From Trileptium ribeirensis (Eukaryota > Nematoda > Enoplea > Enoplida > Thoracostomopsidae): DNA of 64,000 nucleotides. Within the stretch, counting starts at the first letter, position 1. Each line of letters opens with the position of its first letter. Positions 22,001 through 31,480 of this stretch are shown piece after piece. The position numbers and the translations under genes are program-made. The DNA lies in assembly GCA_030248225.1 (NCBI GenBank), contig JASANE010000291.1, positions 1 to 64,000 of the forward strand, given 5' to 3'. Below the pieces are notes generated by a model that worked only from the letters and a program-made list of their open reading frames with translations, had not been told where the DNA came from and made no database searches.

Positions 22001-25000
22001 CAACCTTTATTTTGATCCTGTCGTTGTTTCGATGAAACTTAACGAATGGGTAGCTATTCACAGTTATTTTAGCTACTTCTATTACGCGGCTATGCTTTCA
22101 ACCACACGGCAGATTTTGAAACTGTGCGACAGATTAAAGAAAAGCTATGTTATGTCGCCTATGACGTTGAGCAAGAGCAACGTCTCGCTTTGGAAACAAC
22201 AGTCCTTGTTGAACCTTATACGGTGTGTTTACGTGTAGCACCATGCGGATTATTGATATAATAAGTTACGATATTGTTCAAAAAACTATGTCTCTTTCCT
22301 TTTATTAAAATAATATTGATGTGTAATTCGTCAACATTCGTTTAAAAACTATGTCTCTTTCCTTTTATTAAAATAATATTGATGTGTAATTCGTCAACAT
22401 TCGTGTAAAAAACTATGTCTCTCTTATTAAAACAATATTGATGTGTATCATAGGAGCGATCATACTTTAGGAGCTCTACATGATGAAATCAGGACAGTAG
22501 TGAATTATAATGATATATAATCCTCTAAGAAGTTTTCTGATAGAGCTTTCCTACTGTATTACCGAGTGTGGAACGAGAAAATTTTGCGATTAGCTCAGGC
22601 CCAATGCACAGTTGCACAGTTTACACATTTTCATTTTGGTGCAGTTTCAGAACTTGTGTTTTTACACGTACCGGGAAGATTAAGATTATTAATGGAGATC
22701 GTGACATGACTTCGGACTACGGCAGGGAGTAACCGGAATTCCGGTTCCGGCGAAAATCGTGTTCCGGTTGCGGTTCCGGCAAAGGGCAAAAATCATACCG
22801 GAACCGGAATTCCGGTTTAAAAATTTGTTTGAAATTTTCCATGTTTATTTTTGTTTCATCTCTGATCCAAACATATGTAATAGATATTGTACAATGATCA
22901 AGCTCCAATACAGCCAAGCAAAAGAAAAGATTAACTAAGCAATTTGCCGTGTGAAACGTAAGTAGGGCACATAATTTCAATAGGGATTTTTCATAATAAC
23001 CTGCAGAAGTTTGTTGACAAATCAAAGCCAGGTCGATGCTTGTAGCAGCTATTTTACACATTCATAAGTCTCCGGGTTACTTTCGAATTAAACCGGTCAA
23101 ACTGGGCAACAGAGTATAATGGCTTACGTCGACGTACTTAGCGTATTCTTGGCTAACGAATGGCGTCAAGCACCAGCCAGTGCGCTTGTAAACTTTGTAA
23201 ATCAGGCTAAATTGACGTAAATTAACGTTATCTTCAACGCAGTCAGAAACTGTTTTCTTGGCAGTGAGCTGTGTTTATTGAAACTGTGCGAGCAGCATCA
23301 CAGTTTGTCTCATTTATGGCATTCTGATTAGAAAATTATCATCATTATCATCTAACTGACGGGCACTGTTTGCCCAACGCTAGCCTAAACAGTGTCTCTT
23401 ACCACTGATCAGAAAATTACTTTTATCTATTAATTTCTCTTAGAATCATATAAATCAATAAGTTTAAGTTTCCTACAGAACAACATGTAACAAACGTATG
23501 TGTAGCAAAGGGAGGCGACTGGGGACGAGAACGAAAATGTTTATTCTACGCTCCATGCCTTGTAAGGCCATTCAATTTGACGCAGTATACGCAAGGGTGT
23601 TTAGTGGAAGACATTTTTTGCTCTGGGTGTTCAAATACCGACATATTGATCGATAAATAAACATTATTAGCTTCCTCCGTGTCTTTAAAGTTTCAGAAAG
23701 CCAATAATGCCATCGCAATACATTAAGTTTAATGTTAAAGTTATTTTTAATGCATTTCAAATCCACTATACCTTAATTTCTTCCTTCATTTTTGTTTTAC
23801 GTATATAAATTTCGAAGACCAGGTTCCGGATCCGGTTTAAATGGACGGTTCCGGTTGCTGGTTCCGTTTATTCTCTGGTAAACGGTTATTTGGGAAACCT
23901 TTATTATTGAGGCTGTAAGCCTAAACTGGATGCTTTTTATTTCATTTGAACACGAGATTTTACTGAACGGTGATATTGGATTTTGAGAACTGGACACATT
24001 GGAGCTGAATTAAATATTTCGATAGTTTTTGCAGTTTCGTGAATACCTATTAGAAAAATGAAAAAATTTTATCGCAGTATAATTTGCACTATTTTTGTTT
24101 AGATTTATACACATATAAAGAATCATCCGACAAAAATTCGCATAACGCATTTTTTCAGAAATTTCACACATTATTTTATTTTGTGTCATCATTGTTATTC
24201 ATTATGCTGCAGTATTTTTAAATCCATCTAGAAAAATTCGCATTCGACTGGGTAGTGCAATAATTATTTCAATAGTAACTTGGTAGATGTGTGTAGTGAT
24301 AATATACAATAGCATTCATTTTGTATTACGTTGCCACGCGTTCTCTGTGATTTGCATATTATAGCTTCCTGATGGACGTGTGATAAAAGTCGGTGGAGAG
24401 CGGTTTGAAGCACCAGAGCTCTTATTTCAACCTCATTTAATCAACGTTGAAGGTGCTGGTGTGTCTGAGCTTGTTTTCAATACAATCCAATCTGCCGATA
24501 TTGGTTAGTGTGTGTAATATTTGTTTCAAACAGTAGCAGAGGATCAAGTCATGTGTGACCCGTGTGTGCACCGCCTTCGGTCTGATTCCCGTGTAGGCTA
24601 CCATCGGTCTGATGTATGTGTTTCGGACGCTCAAAAATATTCCAAGTTGACAGCTTGACATTCTACACGATGTGACGTCATTTCGGATAACTTGTGAGAA
24701 ATCCTAGCTCATTTGTAGCCCCGCAATATCTAAAACTTGTAACTAATGTGGCCTGTAATTTGTGAATCTTCTTAGAATTTGCATAAATTTCGTTTTGCTT
24801 GCTGGATGAAATGTGTTTGTAGATTTTAGATAAGCTAGATCATCCCAAACTTTAGGTTCGCTTAGCTGCGACCGCGAACCATCTGACAGTGATGTAAATA
24901 TTGCATAGAGGTTTCTCAAAATGGTGACACTAAAGTTGTGAAAATTGTCGTACTAGCATTTCGAACTGAAGTTTGCTGTTTTAACCAACAACAATGAACA

Positions 25001-26623
25001 TGCTTGTTCAAACTGAATTTGGAAGCGTTGAAATGTGAGCTATGTTAATGTTGAACATAAGACGAGAGAGTTTGGCGGTAACAGTCTACGCAGCCTGCAC
25101 ATGTAAGTGTCTTCGTCATTGATTTCTGTCAGCAGTTTGAATGTTTATCTGTTTGTATAAAACGGCTTATCGGAGGAAAATGCAATTCTTAATTTTTGCT
25201 TTTTAATTTTAGATACTAGGCTTGATTTTTACAAACACATTGTACTCAGTGGGGGATCAACAATGTATGCTGGCCTTCCTAGCCGCCTAGAACGAGAGCT
25301 CAAGCAGCTATATCTCGAGCGAGTACTTAAAGGCAATGTTGAAGCTTACCAGGTAACACTCACTATATGCACCGGTTTTGATTTTGATTTGAATATGATT
25401 CGTGATAAATTAGTTTATCCTTAATTGCATAATAATATGCATGTTTATATTTTGATAAAAATATTTGAAAACAACCATAAAATGTGTATATATTGATATT
25501 GAGACATACGACGCCATGTACATGTTATTGCGACGTGCTAATGATAATTTGATTTTTGTGTTAACTATATTGCGACCTTTTTGGTATCGGCAATTTGTGG
25601 AAGCCTCAGATATATAAGCGAGGGAACTTATTTTTGGAATATCACTAGCTTACAAGTTTTTGCGTTTTTATACCGTTGTAGCTCACTGTTTTGTGTCAAA
25701 AGTAAAATGTTTGAATTAAAAATTATTGCGAATATATTTTGTTTGCGGGACGAAATGTATGATGCGATTAGTGTCTGATCTATCAAAGGATTGGGCTGAG
25801 AATTAATTTTATTGCATACTGTTCTATCTATAATCTGGGAAATAGTCGACAGAAAATTACTTTAAGTACGGTAATGAAGAGTTTACTATTATTTGTTCCC
25901 CTAAATTTACGTTTTAATTCTTGAAAATGTATAGAGAATTTCAGCTAACTTTCGATCAAAATTACTTAATTCAAAATAAGGTTTGGTTTGGAACCATAAT
26001 GAGAGTTAACTTTTATTTGTTTCACCACATTTACGTTTTAATTCTTGAAAGTGATTAAACAATTTCAGCTAACTTACGGATCTAGCATGGTCAGCTTTTT
26101 TACGTTGTACGCTATACCCTAGAATTCTAATACGGTGCAAGCTGCTTACCTAAAATATGGCCATAATTTGCTTTAGTACCTAATTTAGACTTTTATATAA
26201 AATAATATCGCTAGTTATTTATTTGCTTTTTTGCCAAAACATTGTCAGTTAATAGGTTATTCTGTACCACTTACTAAACTCCGAATCTCACTAAAATCGA
26301 AGTGACTTTTAGAAGTTCAAAATAGGTTGATATCGAATATCACTCAACATTTATGTGCTTTTTTGCAGAATATTGATCGTTCAATAGTCTTACGAAGATA
26401 ATAGACTATTCTGTACGATCTACTTAGTTGATATGGAAATTATTTTCAGAAATTTAAAATACGTATTGAAGCTGTTCCCCGACGAAAACACATGGTTTTC
26501 CTTGGAGGTGCTGTGCTGGCTCATATAATGCGCGATCGAAATGACGACTTTTGGATCTCACGTCGTGAATATGAAGAACATGGTGTTGCCCGAGCTATGA
26601 GGAAGCTAGGGATTAGTAAATAG
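6977..26623 (+). CDS. ARP2: Actin-related protein 2 (Arp2/3 complex subunit), ten exons
   Basis: Joined exons 6977-7024, 10789-10899, 13623-13698, 16407-16546, 17450-17522, 19382-19518, 22073-22222, 24365-24503, 25213-25352 and 26450-26623 give 395 residues with no internal stop; human ARP2 has 394. It is the actin-fold subunit that, with ARP3, forms the first two subunits of a new branch when the Arp2/3 complex nucleates actin on an existing filament. Nucleotide-binding motifs are intact: VVVDNGTG (residues 9-16), DSGDGVTH (158-165) and LSGGSTMY (303-310). Tyr202 and Thr237/Thr238, phosphorylated in the human protein, fall at the same positions. The C-terminus is [14 protein letters not shown]. 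Introns range from 709 to 3764 bp; all are GT-AG except intron 2, which starts GC. Substitutions such as [11 protein letters not shown] at 58-68 are unusual, but the gene looks functional. Confidence 0.96.
8156..9352 (+). mobile_element. Family B element, copy 1 (ARP2 intron 1), internally deleted
   Basis: This copy begins GGGGAATAACCGGAACCG and ends GAACCGAAATTGCAGTTACCCC, so the ends form a short imperfect inverted repeat. Both subterminal regions are built from GGAACC/GGTTCC hexamers. Its body matches the reverse complement of 22735-23876, for example AAGCTTAATGTATTGCGAT, GTTTATTTGTCGATCAATAT and CTACACATACGTTTG. Compared with copy 2 it lacks about 400 bp near 9085-9105, and a family A element is inserted at 8273-8723. 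The structure fits a non-autonomous DNA transposon; no transposase is recognisable. AT-rich flanks hide any target duplication. Confidence 0.7.
8273..8723 (+). mobile_element. Family A element, copy 1, nested inside family B
   Basis: This 451-bp insertion begins AGTCGGTAGTGGAACT and ends GCTTCGCTTCGCTCCGCTCCAT. It splits family B sequence that is continuous in the other B copy. The four bases AACT occur on both sides (8269-8272 and 8724-8727), consistent with a target duplication. A second copy lies inverted at 9708-10152. Near its right end it carries tandem CGAAC/GGAC-type repeats (8641-8665). No coding potential is evident, so it is a short non-autonomous element of unknown class. Confidence 0.7.
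9708..10152 (-). mobile_element. Family A element, copy 2, inverted
   Basis: The reverse complement matches 8273-8723 over nearly its whole length: GAGCGGAGC at the left, GGTCGATGTCCGTCCGTTCG, GCACCTGATATTTGGGATTA, TTCGATCAAACCATTACAGG, then GCCACAGCCCAAGCTCCGCT and CCACTACCGACT at the right end. It differs by small indels. With copy 1 it forms a long inverted repeat within ARP2 intron 1, with a spacer of about 980 bp. Confidence 0.75.
10789..10899 (+). CDS. ARP2: ARP2 exon 2 (residues 17-53)
   Basis: It encodes [20 protein letters not shown] through to GDIEVK. The acceptor is CGTTTCAG at 10781-10788. The donor is AAG|GCAAGT, so intron 2 is a GC-AG intron; the rest of the donor matches the strong consensus that GC donors usually need. 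Phase 0. Confidence 0.95.
11284..13112 (+). repeat. Family C repeat, two tandem copies in ARP2 intron 2
   Basis: Two head-to-tail copies (about 11284-12150 and 12155-13112) start with GGGGTGAAA and TGATTGGCCATAACT and end with CGCAAAAG-CGTAGGTGTACC, TGCAATCTCGATAGAGTTAC and TAGT. Inside each copy are shorter repeats: AGTAAAATGATAAATGCCGA, CATGGTTCCTCGACCCAAAA and GGGCGGCTGAAAAGTTTCCC recur with variants. Related copies lie at 20020-21025 and 34050-34232, all on the + strand. There is no convincing ORF. The shared end (A)CTAGT could suit a Helitron-type 3' end, but only a 3-bp stem precedes it, so I do not claim that class. Confidence 0.7.
13110..13530 (+). repeat. Element with three GGTTATATC-type internal repeats
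   Basis: Three related segments occur: GGTTATATCTCTGCAACTGC near 13172, ATAATATATCCACAATTGAT near 13290 and GGTTATATCTTCACAAGTAT near 13385, the first two followed by AGCTATAAG. The stretch directly follows family C and ends near GTTGCTAGTTG at 13521. It may be another short element or a diverged family C relative. Confidence 0.35.
13623..13698 (+). CDS. ARP2: ARP2 exon 3 (residues 54-79, last codon split)
   Basis: It encodes [20 protein letters not shown] and then MENGI, ending in one base of a split Val codon. The acceptor is CACATTTAG. The donor G|GTTTGCGT is weak but is the only one that restores frame with exon 4. The exon departs from the family (GDEAS replaced by GEECS), while LEV-YPMENGI is conserved. 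Confidence 0.9.
13724..13790. repeat. Short tandem duplication in ARP2 intron 3
   Basis: CATTGCTTGTGTATTATTGT followed by KAGCGT occurs twice in direct orientation about 31 bp apart, just after exon 3. It looks like a simple recent duplication. Confidence 0.6.
13791..16406 (+). other. ARP2 intron 3, remainder
   Basis: About 2.6 kb of intron with no coding region I recognise. Open frames here are below 85 codons. A hairpin (CGTAGCC ... GGCTACG, loop of 12 bases) lies near 15963-15988. Confidence 0.5.
16407..16546 (+). CDS. ARP2: ARP2 exon 4 (residues 79-125)
   Basis: It encodes [20 protein letters not shown] and continues to [10 protein letters not shown] and NSNRERMLQ. The acceptor is TTCTTTTTAG and the donor CAG|GTAAGA. 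The TEPPMNP motif is diagnostic of the actin/ARP2 fold. Confidence 0.95.
17091..17230. repeat. Repeated 17-bp palindrome in ARP2 intron 4
   Basis: The palindrome CATCTTATAATAAGATG occurs at 17092-17108 and 17211-17227. The identity extends to 21 bases (preceding G, following GTG), with a 98-bp AT-rich spacer. It could be a long target duplication around a small insertion, or a paired protein-binding site. Confidence 0.7.
17450..17522 (+). CDS. ARP2: ARP2 exon 5 (residues 126-150)
   Basis: It encodes [20 protein letters not shown] and then LYAQ, plus one base of a split Gly codon. The acceptor is ATACTTTAG and the donor G|GTTAGT. Confidence 0.95.
17523..19381 (+). other. ARP2 intron 5
   Basis: AT-rich intron of 1859 bp. 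A less AT-rich segment around 18480-18860 has TE-like character (CAGGTCCCCAGTTCAAG near 18543), but I could not match it to another copy here. No exon candidate. Confidence 0.45.
19382..19518 (+). CDS. ARP2: ARP2 exon 6 (residues 150-195)
   Basis: It encodes [20 protein letters not shown] through [19 protein letters not shown], with the second phosphate loop. The acceptor is GTTCTTTCAG and the donor AAA|GTATGT. The open frame runs past both splice sites, but its flanks show no family similarity. Confidence 0.95.
20020..21025 (+). repeat. Family C repeat, copy 3 in ARP2 intron 6
   Basis: It starts GCAGGGGTGAAAT and ends with GATGGAGTTACTAGT, with the same internal order as the intron 2 copies: TAACTCGGGAACGACTTAAC, GGGGTCAGAGGTCAAAATG, two AGTAAAATGATAAATGC segments (about 20287 and 20642) and two CGTGGTTCCTCGAC segments. 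It is diverged by substitutions and small indels. Confidence 0.7.
21220..21531 (+). CDS. Small two-membrane-segment ORF nested in ARP2 intron 6
   Basis: The frame encodes 103 residues. Residues 9-28 ([20 protein letters not shown]) form a likely signal anchor or membrane segment. The middle is polar with a CTCDSCRK cysteine cluster near 53-60 and a CDCC cluster near 88-91. The last 12 residues ([11 protein letters not shown]) are hydrophobic again. I recognise no family. The frame lies just after family C copy 3 and inside an ARP2 intron on the same strand. No polyadenylation signal is close by. A TTTTGATTTTCAG acceptor-like sequence sits about 50 bp upstream, so an alternative exon is conceivable. 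A chance frame of this length is plausible in AT-rich DNA. Confidence 0.2.
   Translation: MRQELIYINLVYFIIVLLFANVNVSFVIQPYIKKRLQYFERTNKIYPRTILGCTCDSCRKILNSALKILDTSPTDTASFKSKERTACDCCIFVSTVIIIVIFV
22073..22222 (+). CDS. ARP2: ARP2 exon 7 (residues 196-245)
   Basis: It encodes [20 protein letters not shown] through to [13 protein letters not shown]. The acceptor is GTTATTTTAG and the donor ACG|GTGTGT. It contains Tyr202 and Thr237/Thr238. A longer open frame across this exon in another frame is only a shadow. Confidence 0.95.
22281..22452. repeat. 63-bp tandem repeat, 2.7 copies, in ARP2 intron 7
   Basis: The unit starts AAAAACTATGTCTCTTTCCT and continues through AATATTGATGTGTAATTCGT; copies start at 22281, 22344 and 22408. 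The first two are almost identical; the third has an internal deletion and ends near 22452. The array begins about 60 bp after the exon 7 donor. Confidence 0.9.
22735..23876 (-). mobile_element. Family B element, copy 2 (ARP2 intron 7), longer form
   Basis: Read on the minus strand, this 1.14-kb element begins AGAGAATAAACGGAACCAGC and ends AACCGGAATTCCGGTTACTCCC (22-mer given here as two joined motifs: AACCGGAATTCC and GGTTACTCCC), with GGAACC-rich subterminal regions at both ends. It matches copy 1 at 8156-9352 along its length but has no family A insertion and retains about 400 bp missing from copy 1. Two minus-strand frames (22717-23061 and 23572-23766) are open but give no recognisable transposase. 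I infer a non-autonomous DNA element. Confidence 0.7.
23877..24364 (+). other. ARP2 intron 7, 3' part
   Basis: AT-rich intron sequence with no repeat partner or exon candidate that I can see before the exon 8 acceptor. Confidence 0.5.
24365..24503 (+). CDS. ARP2: ARP2 exon 8 (residues 246-292)
   Basis: It encodes [20 protein letters not shown] through [12 protein letters not shown], plus one base of a split Asp codon. The acceptor is GCATATTATAG and the donor G|GTTAGT. Confidence 0.95.
25213..25352 (+). CDS. ARP2: ARP2 exon 9 (residues 292-338)
   Basis: It encodes [20 protein letters not shown] through [15 protein letters not shown]. The acceptor is TTTAATTTTAG and the donor CAG|GTAACA. The LSGGSTMY nucleotide-binding loop is intact; the usual Pro after MY is Ala here. 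Confidence 0.95.
26450..26623 (+). CDS. ARP2: ARP2 exon 10 with stop (residues 339-395)
   Basis: It encodes [20 protein letters not shown] and ends in RKLGISK followed by TAG. The acceptor is TTATTTTCAG. The usual [11 protein letters not shown] segment is present as [17 protein letters not shown]. Confidence 0.95.
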   Translation, partial: KFKIRIEAVPRRKHMVFLGGAVLAHIMRDRNDDFWISRREYEEHGVARAMRKLGISK

Positions 26624-26724
26624 TAGTTATAGTAACTACTTCAATGCCAAAACATCTGTGATTACATTGCTTCTTTGATTATGTTGTTTTCATTATTACT
26701 CACTAAATTAGTTGAGCTAGTTAT

Positions 26725-26730
26725 ATTAAA
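26725..26730 (+). terminator. Possible ARP2 polyadenylation signal
   Basis: ATTAAA lies 102 bp after the ARP2 stop codon, in an AT-rich stretch. It is the commonest variant of AATAAA. Other signals further downstream are possible. Confidence 0.35.
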
Positions 26731-29700
26731 GCTTTTGGATTCAGAGATATTTGTTTAGTCATATGATTCACTGTTACCTGTTTAACACTCTAAAATCCAA
26801 AAGGAATTCGCTTTATTTTGACCACATCTGGCAAATGAGTTTAATTCCAGGTCTGGCTGTACACTTCACTGCTGAGTTGAACCTTCTACATTGCAACAGG
26901 CACATCAGTTAATAGCATTACACTGGACGGAAAATGTGGTTAAGGCAAGGAAAAGAAATCCTTATTGCATGCTTCGAAAATGCTTTTTTATATTGCAATT
27001 TTTGAAATTAATCTAATATGATTTACGATAGTCAGGTTATAGGAAAAATATTTGGGTTAATTTGTACTTTAGATGTTTTATAAAAAATCTTTTAACAATA
27101 ATGCGGTTGCTAAAATAACTATGGACTAAACTGTGCAATAAGCGAAAGCCCTGTTTTGTACTTTTCGTTGTTTTTCTTAGGTACATTTTCATTGTTAGAA
27201 TAAAATTTACCATTTCATTCGTAATAAGTGTTTTTAATCGTGCATTCAATCGATAAAGTCACCGCGGACTGGGCTATAACTTAAACCCTTGTTCTTTCCC
27301 GCTTGTTACTTATTAGATTATTCAAATGGGATAAATATTTAACATTTTCAATAATGAATTCAGTCGCTAAAATGTCATTGGGCTGGTTTGTGAGCCAAAC
27401 CTTGGTAAGTACTGTATATTTTACTCATATTGAGTATATACTTAGTGTCACTGCCAGGTCAAATTTGGGTGCATCTACTTGGCGAGAACCGTCGAGTAAA
27501 CACAATTTTAATTTAATACTTTCAGTAGTGCGTCAATCCTGAGCCAAGATTACTTATATTTCAGAGATCTACAGGCCAGAATTGTCATAATTTGTTTCCT
27601 CCGTTCTCTTAGAACTCATAAACCCCTGTGTCAACAGCAGGGCTTGTGGTTTCTTTTCGGGATTTCGCGGTTATTCATTTCGTTTTCTTAATAAATTTAA
27701 ATAGTTCATGTTTAGGAGTATTCCTGGAGGTTGGAAATAGAAGTTTTTTTTAATTTTGTAGTCAAGTGATTTCTCTCGTCGTGCTTCGATCTTTCTAAAA
27801 CTAAAATTTTGACTGAATTTTATTACGATTATTTGTAATATTAATATAGCGTTTGTCTCATTGTATTAAGCAGCAATAATGTTTTCGAGTTACTATTCTA
27901 ACAGCATTTTGATCCACATGACTGACAACAGTTAGTTTTACATTGACAATAAAATGAGTCATTATTTGAGCGGGTCGTAATGTCGATCTCTGCAAGCGGT
28001 GTGTGCTGTTCAGAAATGTATGTCCGGTGCAAAAAACAGTTTTACTTTTTATTTCATAATAATCAAGAAGGTTTGTTATGATTTCTGCGGAAACGTTTGA
28101 CACTCTTAGATACTAATATAGGTAAACCCTGGCATAACGCGATGCATTTTGCCCGGACTCCCTGGTTTTAGGTGATGTGGCGTGTTTGTGTTCGCCCTTA
28201 ATTTTTATCAGATATCCAGATTTACGTCTACGCCATACCATGCGCTCTAAAATCATGGGAGGAGATCTTGTAAATATTGCGGGAAATTGTCTTATGTGCG
28301 GTAAAGTTATAAGTCGTATTGAATACTCCGATTTGGTACAGTTCAACTTAACTATATTCATCAATTAAATGAAAATATGGATTTGCTGCTCAGATTATGA
28401 TTATAATTTTGATATAAGGAACGGGATGAAGAATTCGTTAACTCCCGTCACATCAGTATTGAAAGGTTTCAGGGAACCCAGTTGTTTTAGGTGGTCATAT
28501 ACATCACGCCCAAACCTGTCACATATTGTTACATAGAACGGCGAACATAGTATTGTCTGTTTCACATTCGCCTGCAAGGGGATTATACTTAAAACTAACA
28601 CCTACGGCGACGGGTCTTGCGACATTCATATACTGTTTTCTTTTTTCTGTTTATAGGTGAATGTAAAACACATCGGTCCTTGCAAATAATAACCAGATAT
28701 TCTTGGTCTTTCATCTGCTTCCGATGATTTACATATCTTTAGAATTTTTTACTTGTCTTTTTCAAACACTAAAATTTTTTACTGCGAATAGTTTGTGATA
28801 TGTGCAGCAAGATTGGTAATCATTGATATTAGATAGCTAACCTGTAGCCAACTGGTAACTGTCTGAATTCTAAAGCATCAATTCACATTGCATCCAATGA
28901 GCGTTGTGCTCTGTTTACAATAATGGCTTCACGCAGGATATATTTTCTTGTGCAAATTTGAAGCATTTTAGCAATGTTTATGATTTGTTGTACGTCACTA
29001 CATAATAGACCAATAGTTTTTTGAATAATTTTGTTATATAAAGGCGCAGTGTTTGTATTTGGTTCGAACCGCTCGCTGTTTCATCACGGAAACGTTTGTA
29101 AAAGTTCTCTTACAATTTTATTTGTAATCGTGCGTGTAAGTTTTGTTAACTTCGATTCACATTTGGATGAAATATTGTTTGAAGTATAAAAAGGCTGCCG
29201 GGGATAAGTATCGCTAAACTCCTTTGTCACCGCCATTTGCCTTTACTAAGCAAAGTATCAATACCGAGTGCTAGTATTGCTTTGTGGTCGATGAAATTTT
29301 GACACCCATAACTACTGCGACTGATAATCGTAATGCAAAATATCTATCTGCTTTAAGACGACACTGAGCTGTCTATAAATATAGCCAACATAGTTGTCTC
29401 TGTTTACAGATCATGAAATGATTACTAAACGTCACATGAAACTATTTTATGGCGTCTAAGTGTCACTAGTTGCACGCACACATGGTACTATATAGACAAA
29501 ATTTCACAAAACGCCGTCACGCATATATACTATACTGTGTATGTGTATACACTGGGTTTACTCCCATTTAGCTTTATTTAGGTTTTTTTGTGCTAAAGAA
29601 GTGAAGTACTTCGTAAAGGTTTCACCTGCATTCTGTCTGCTGATGCTATTACCATTTATATATATTCATGACGGTTTACTTATCGCTTATAAATAAAGGA

Positions 29701-30840
29701 TGTTCCAGCGTCTTTGAAATACAGCACCTCCAATATTGAAACATCGAGCGCGGGTATAATTTCATAAGAGTTGTTTTTTGGTTTTGCAACTACCTGAGGA
29801 ATTGTATGTACTAAAATCTGGGCAAGCACACAGTTATCTTGACGTACCATGATGTTTCGATTACATTTTTTACACTACAACTTACCGAATTGGATATTTT
29901 CTGAACCAGACCATCGAACTGAGTCGATTTGCTGAAAAAATTATCGTATCTTTGAATATTCCAATTTCAGTTTACGGGGATAAAGAAAAAGGCCCGGATT
30001 TTTTTGTTTTCATGTAAACAGATAATGATTTGTATAGTATACATATCGGAATAACGGAAATTGTCACCGGACAGTTAGCTGAACAAAATTGGCCTCCCAA
30101 AAAGTTGATTCTAAAATTCATCAAAAGGTCAATTTATCACCTGAAATGTGATCAATCCGTAATTAGTCATAAAGAGACGTACGAACCGTTTGGTATAGTA
30201 CGTCAAACCTTTTGTAGCCGATTTTATTTGTGAGATGACAAAAAACGATGTAAAAGATTTGAAAAAATGAAAAAAATTTTGGAAGAGTCTGTACATACTG
30301 TGCTTTTTAACGTTTACACAATATCATCCAAGCTACGACCTTTTCGTTGTAAAACTGCATTTTGCTATGGTGGGCTGAGGCGCTGAACTTATATAATACT
30401 TATACTGAGTCTGAAAATAACTAATTACCAAATACATGACATATTTGTTATTATATCATTGTTGCTCAGCGGACAACTTGTGGATTTTGCCACTGTAAAT
30501 GAATACAACTCTCTAAGGTTTGAAGTAGAATGAATTGTAATTGGTATAAACTGATCTTTAAAATAAGCGGGCGTACTTAATTTCGTTACCAATTAAATCA
30601 CTGATATTGTTGCATTACGGAAAGGGTTCAACAAACTTGCTGTTCGTATAATTTCGGCGTATAAGGTGTTAAATTCAACCGGTGATATTTTCCCCGTCTA
30701 AAGTAAATTTTTTTATTTTTCTAACTATAAGACAATAATGTTGGAAAATAAAGGTAGTGGTCTATGCGTGCTTAAAATTTACACTTTGTATCGTAGGTAC
30801 TGCATTTTTATATAATATAAAAATATATTTCAGTTATATA
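26731..30840. other. Intergenic region between ARP2 and the integrase relic
   Basis: About 4.1 kb with no supported gene. A start codon at 27354 opens a 17-codon segment ending at a good GTAAGT donor (27405). An acceptor-like TTTTTATCAG at about 28208 would join in frame but hits a stop after 12 codons, so I do not call a gene. TATA-like sequences occur near 29034 and 29185. Confidence 0.4.
29184..29195 (+). promoter_or_regulatory. Possible TATA box, perhaps of a decayed LTR
   Basis: GTATAAAAAGGCTGCC resembles a TATA box with a GC-rich downstream flank, in a region about 1.6 kb upstream of a gypsy-like integrase relic. No second LTR could be paired with it, so the assignment is tentative. 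Confidence 0.2.
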
Positions 30841-30844
30841 TGAA

Positions 30845-31480
30845 ATGAATACGAATGAATATCCTGACACCAAAGTTTATTTAATTTCTAAGAGTGCAAG
30901 GATCCCTGTATTTCACTACGAAAAGTGGGTAGATCACGACGGTCTTTTCCACCAACAAAAACGGGTAATTGCTAAGACAAAACGACATATTCTGACAACA
31001 ATTTATTCCCTGTATATTGGAGGTTCCCACTTCGGCACCACTGCGACGACCGAAAAGATCGCGGAACGTTTTTACAGGTTGAAGGATTATAGTGGCGACA
31101 CCACAACTATTGTGCATCTTGTTTCGTGTGTCAGATCTGCACCCATGGACAAGCCCGGTCCAGCTTTGTTCTCTACCGAATCTTCGTGATATAGATTTTC
31201 CTAACAGACCAAGGAAATGAATTTCTTAGTCTAATAGATGAATCGTTAGCCATGGCGCTTGGACTTCAGTGGCCCGTGTCTACGGCTTATCATCCAGAAA
31301 GTCATGGATTGATAAAGATTCCATCAGACATCGAAACAGTTATTAAAGTTTGCGACTGTAAGTCTGACGATTCGGACACAAAGATTCAGGTGGTGGCATT
31401 TTCATACAAAATGAAGACGTAGAAGTCCACAAGTTACCATCTGGATGGAATGATTTGTAATTTCTGAGGCTGTCTGGCAG
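30845..31480 (+). pseudogene. Gypsy-like integrase fragment
   Basis: The first part resembles the integrase H2C2 zinc-binding region: GGSHFGTTATTEKIAERFYR, followed by a VHLVSCVRS segment that keeps one Cys of the expected CxxC. After a frame change near 31190, LTDQGNEFLSLIDE and STAYHPESHGLI match the DDE catalytic core around the second Asp and the segment leading to the catalytic Glu, which is not preserved. A region near 31390-31420 (VVAFSYKMKT) resembles the later AFAYN motif. There are stops and at least one frameshift, so the gene is dead. I saw no reverse transcriptase or protease upstream. A host-domesticated GIN-type integrase is less likely, given the breaks. Confidence 0.6.

Noticed and set aside
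21858..22238. 126-codon plus-strand frame spanning ARP2 exon 7
   Set aside because: It overlaps the exon in the wrong frame; the true frame gives a perfect ARP2 match with splice sites. The upstream part is chance AT-rich coding.
27354..28250. Two-exon gene starting MNSVAKMSLGWF with a GTAAGT donor
   Set aside because: The only plausible acceptor leads to a stop after 12 codons, giving a 29-residue product with no known relative.
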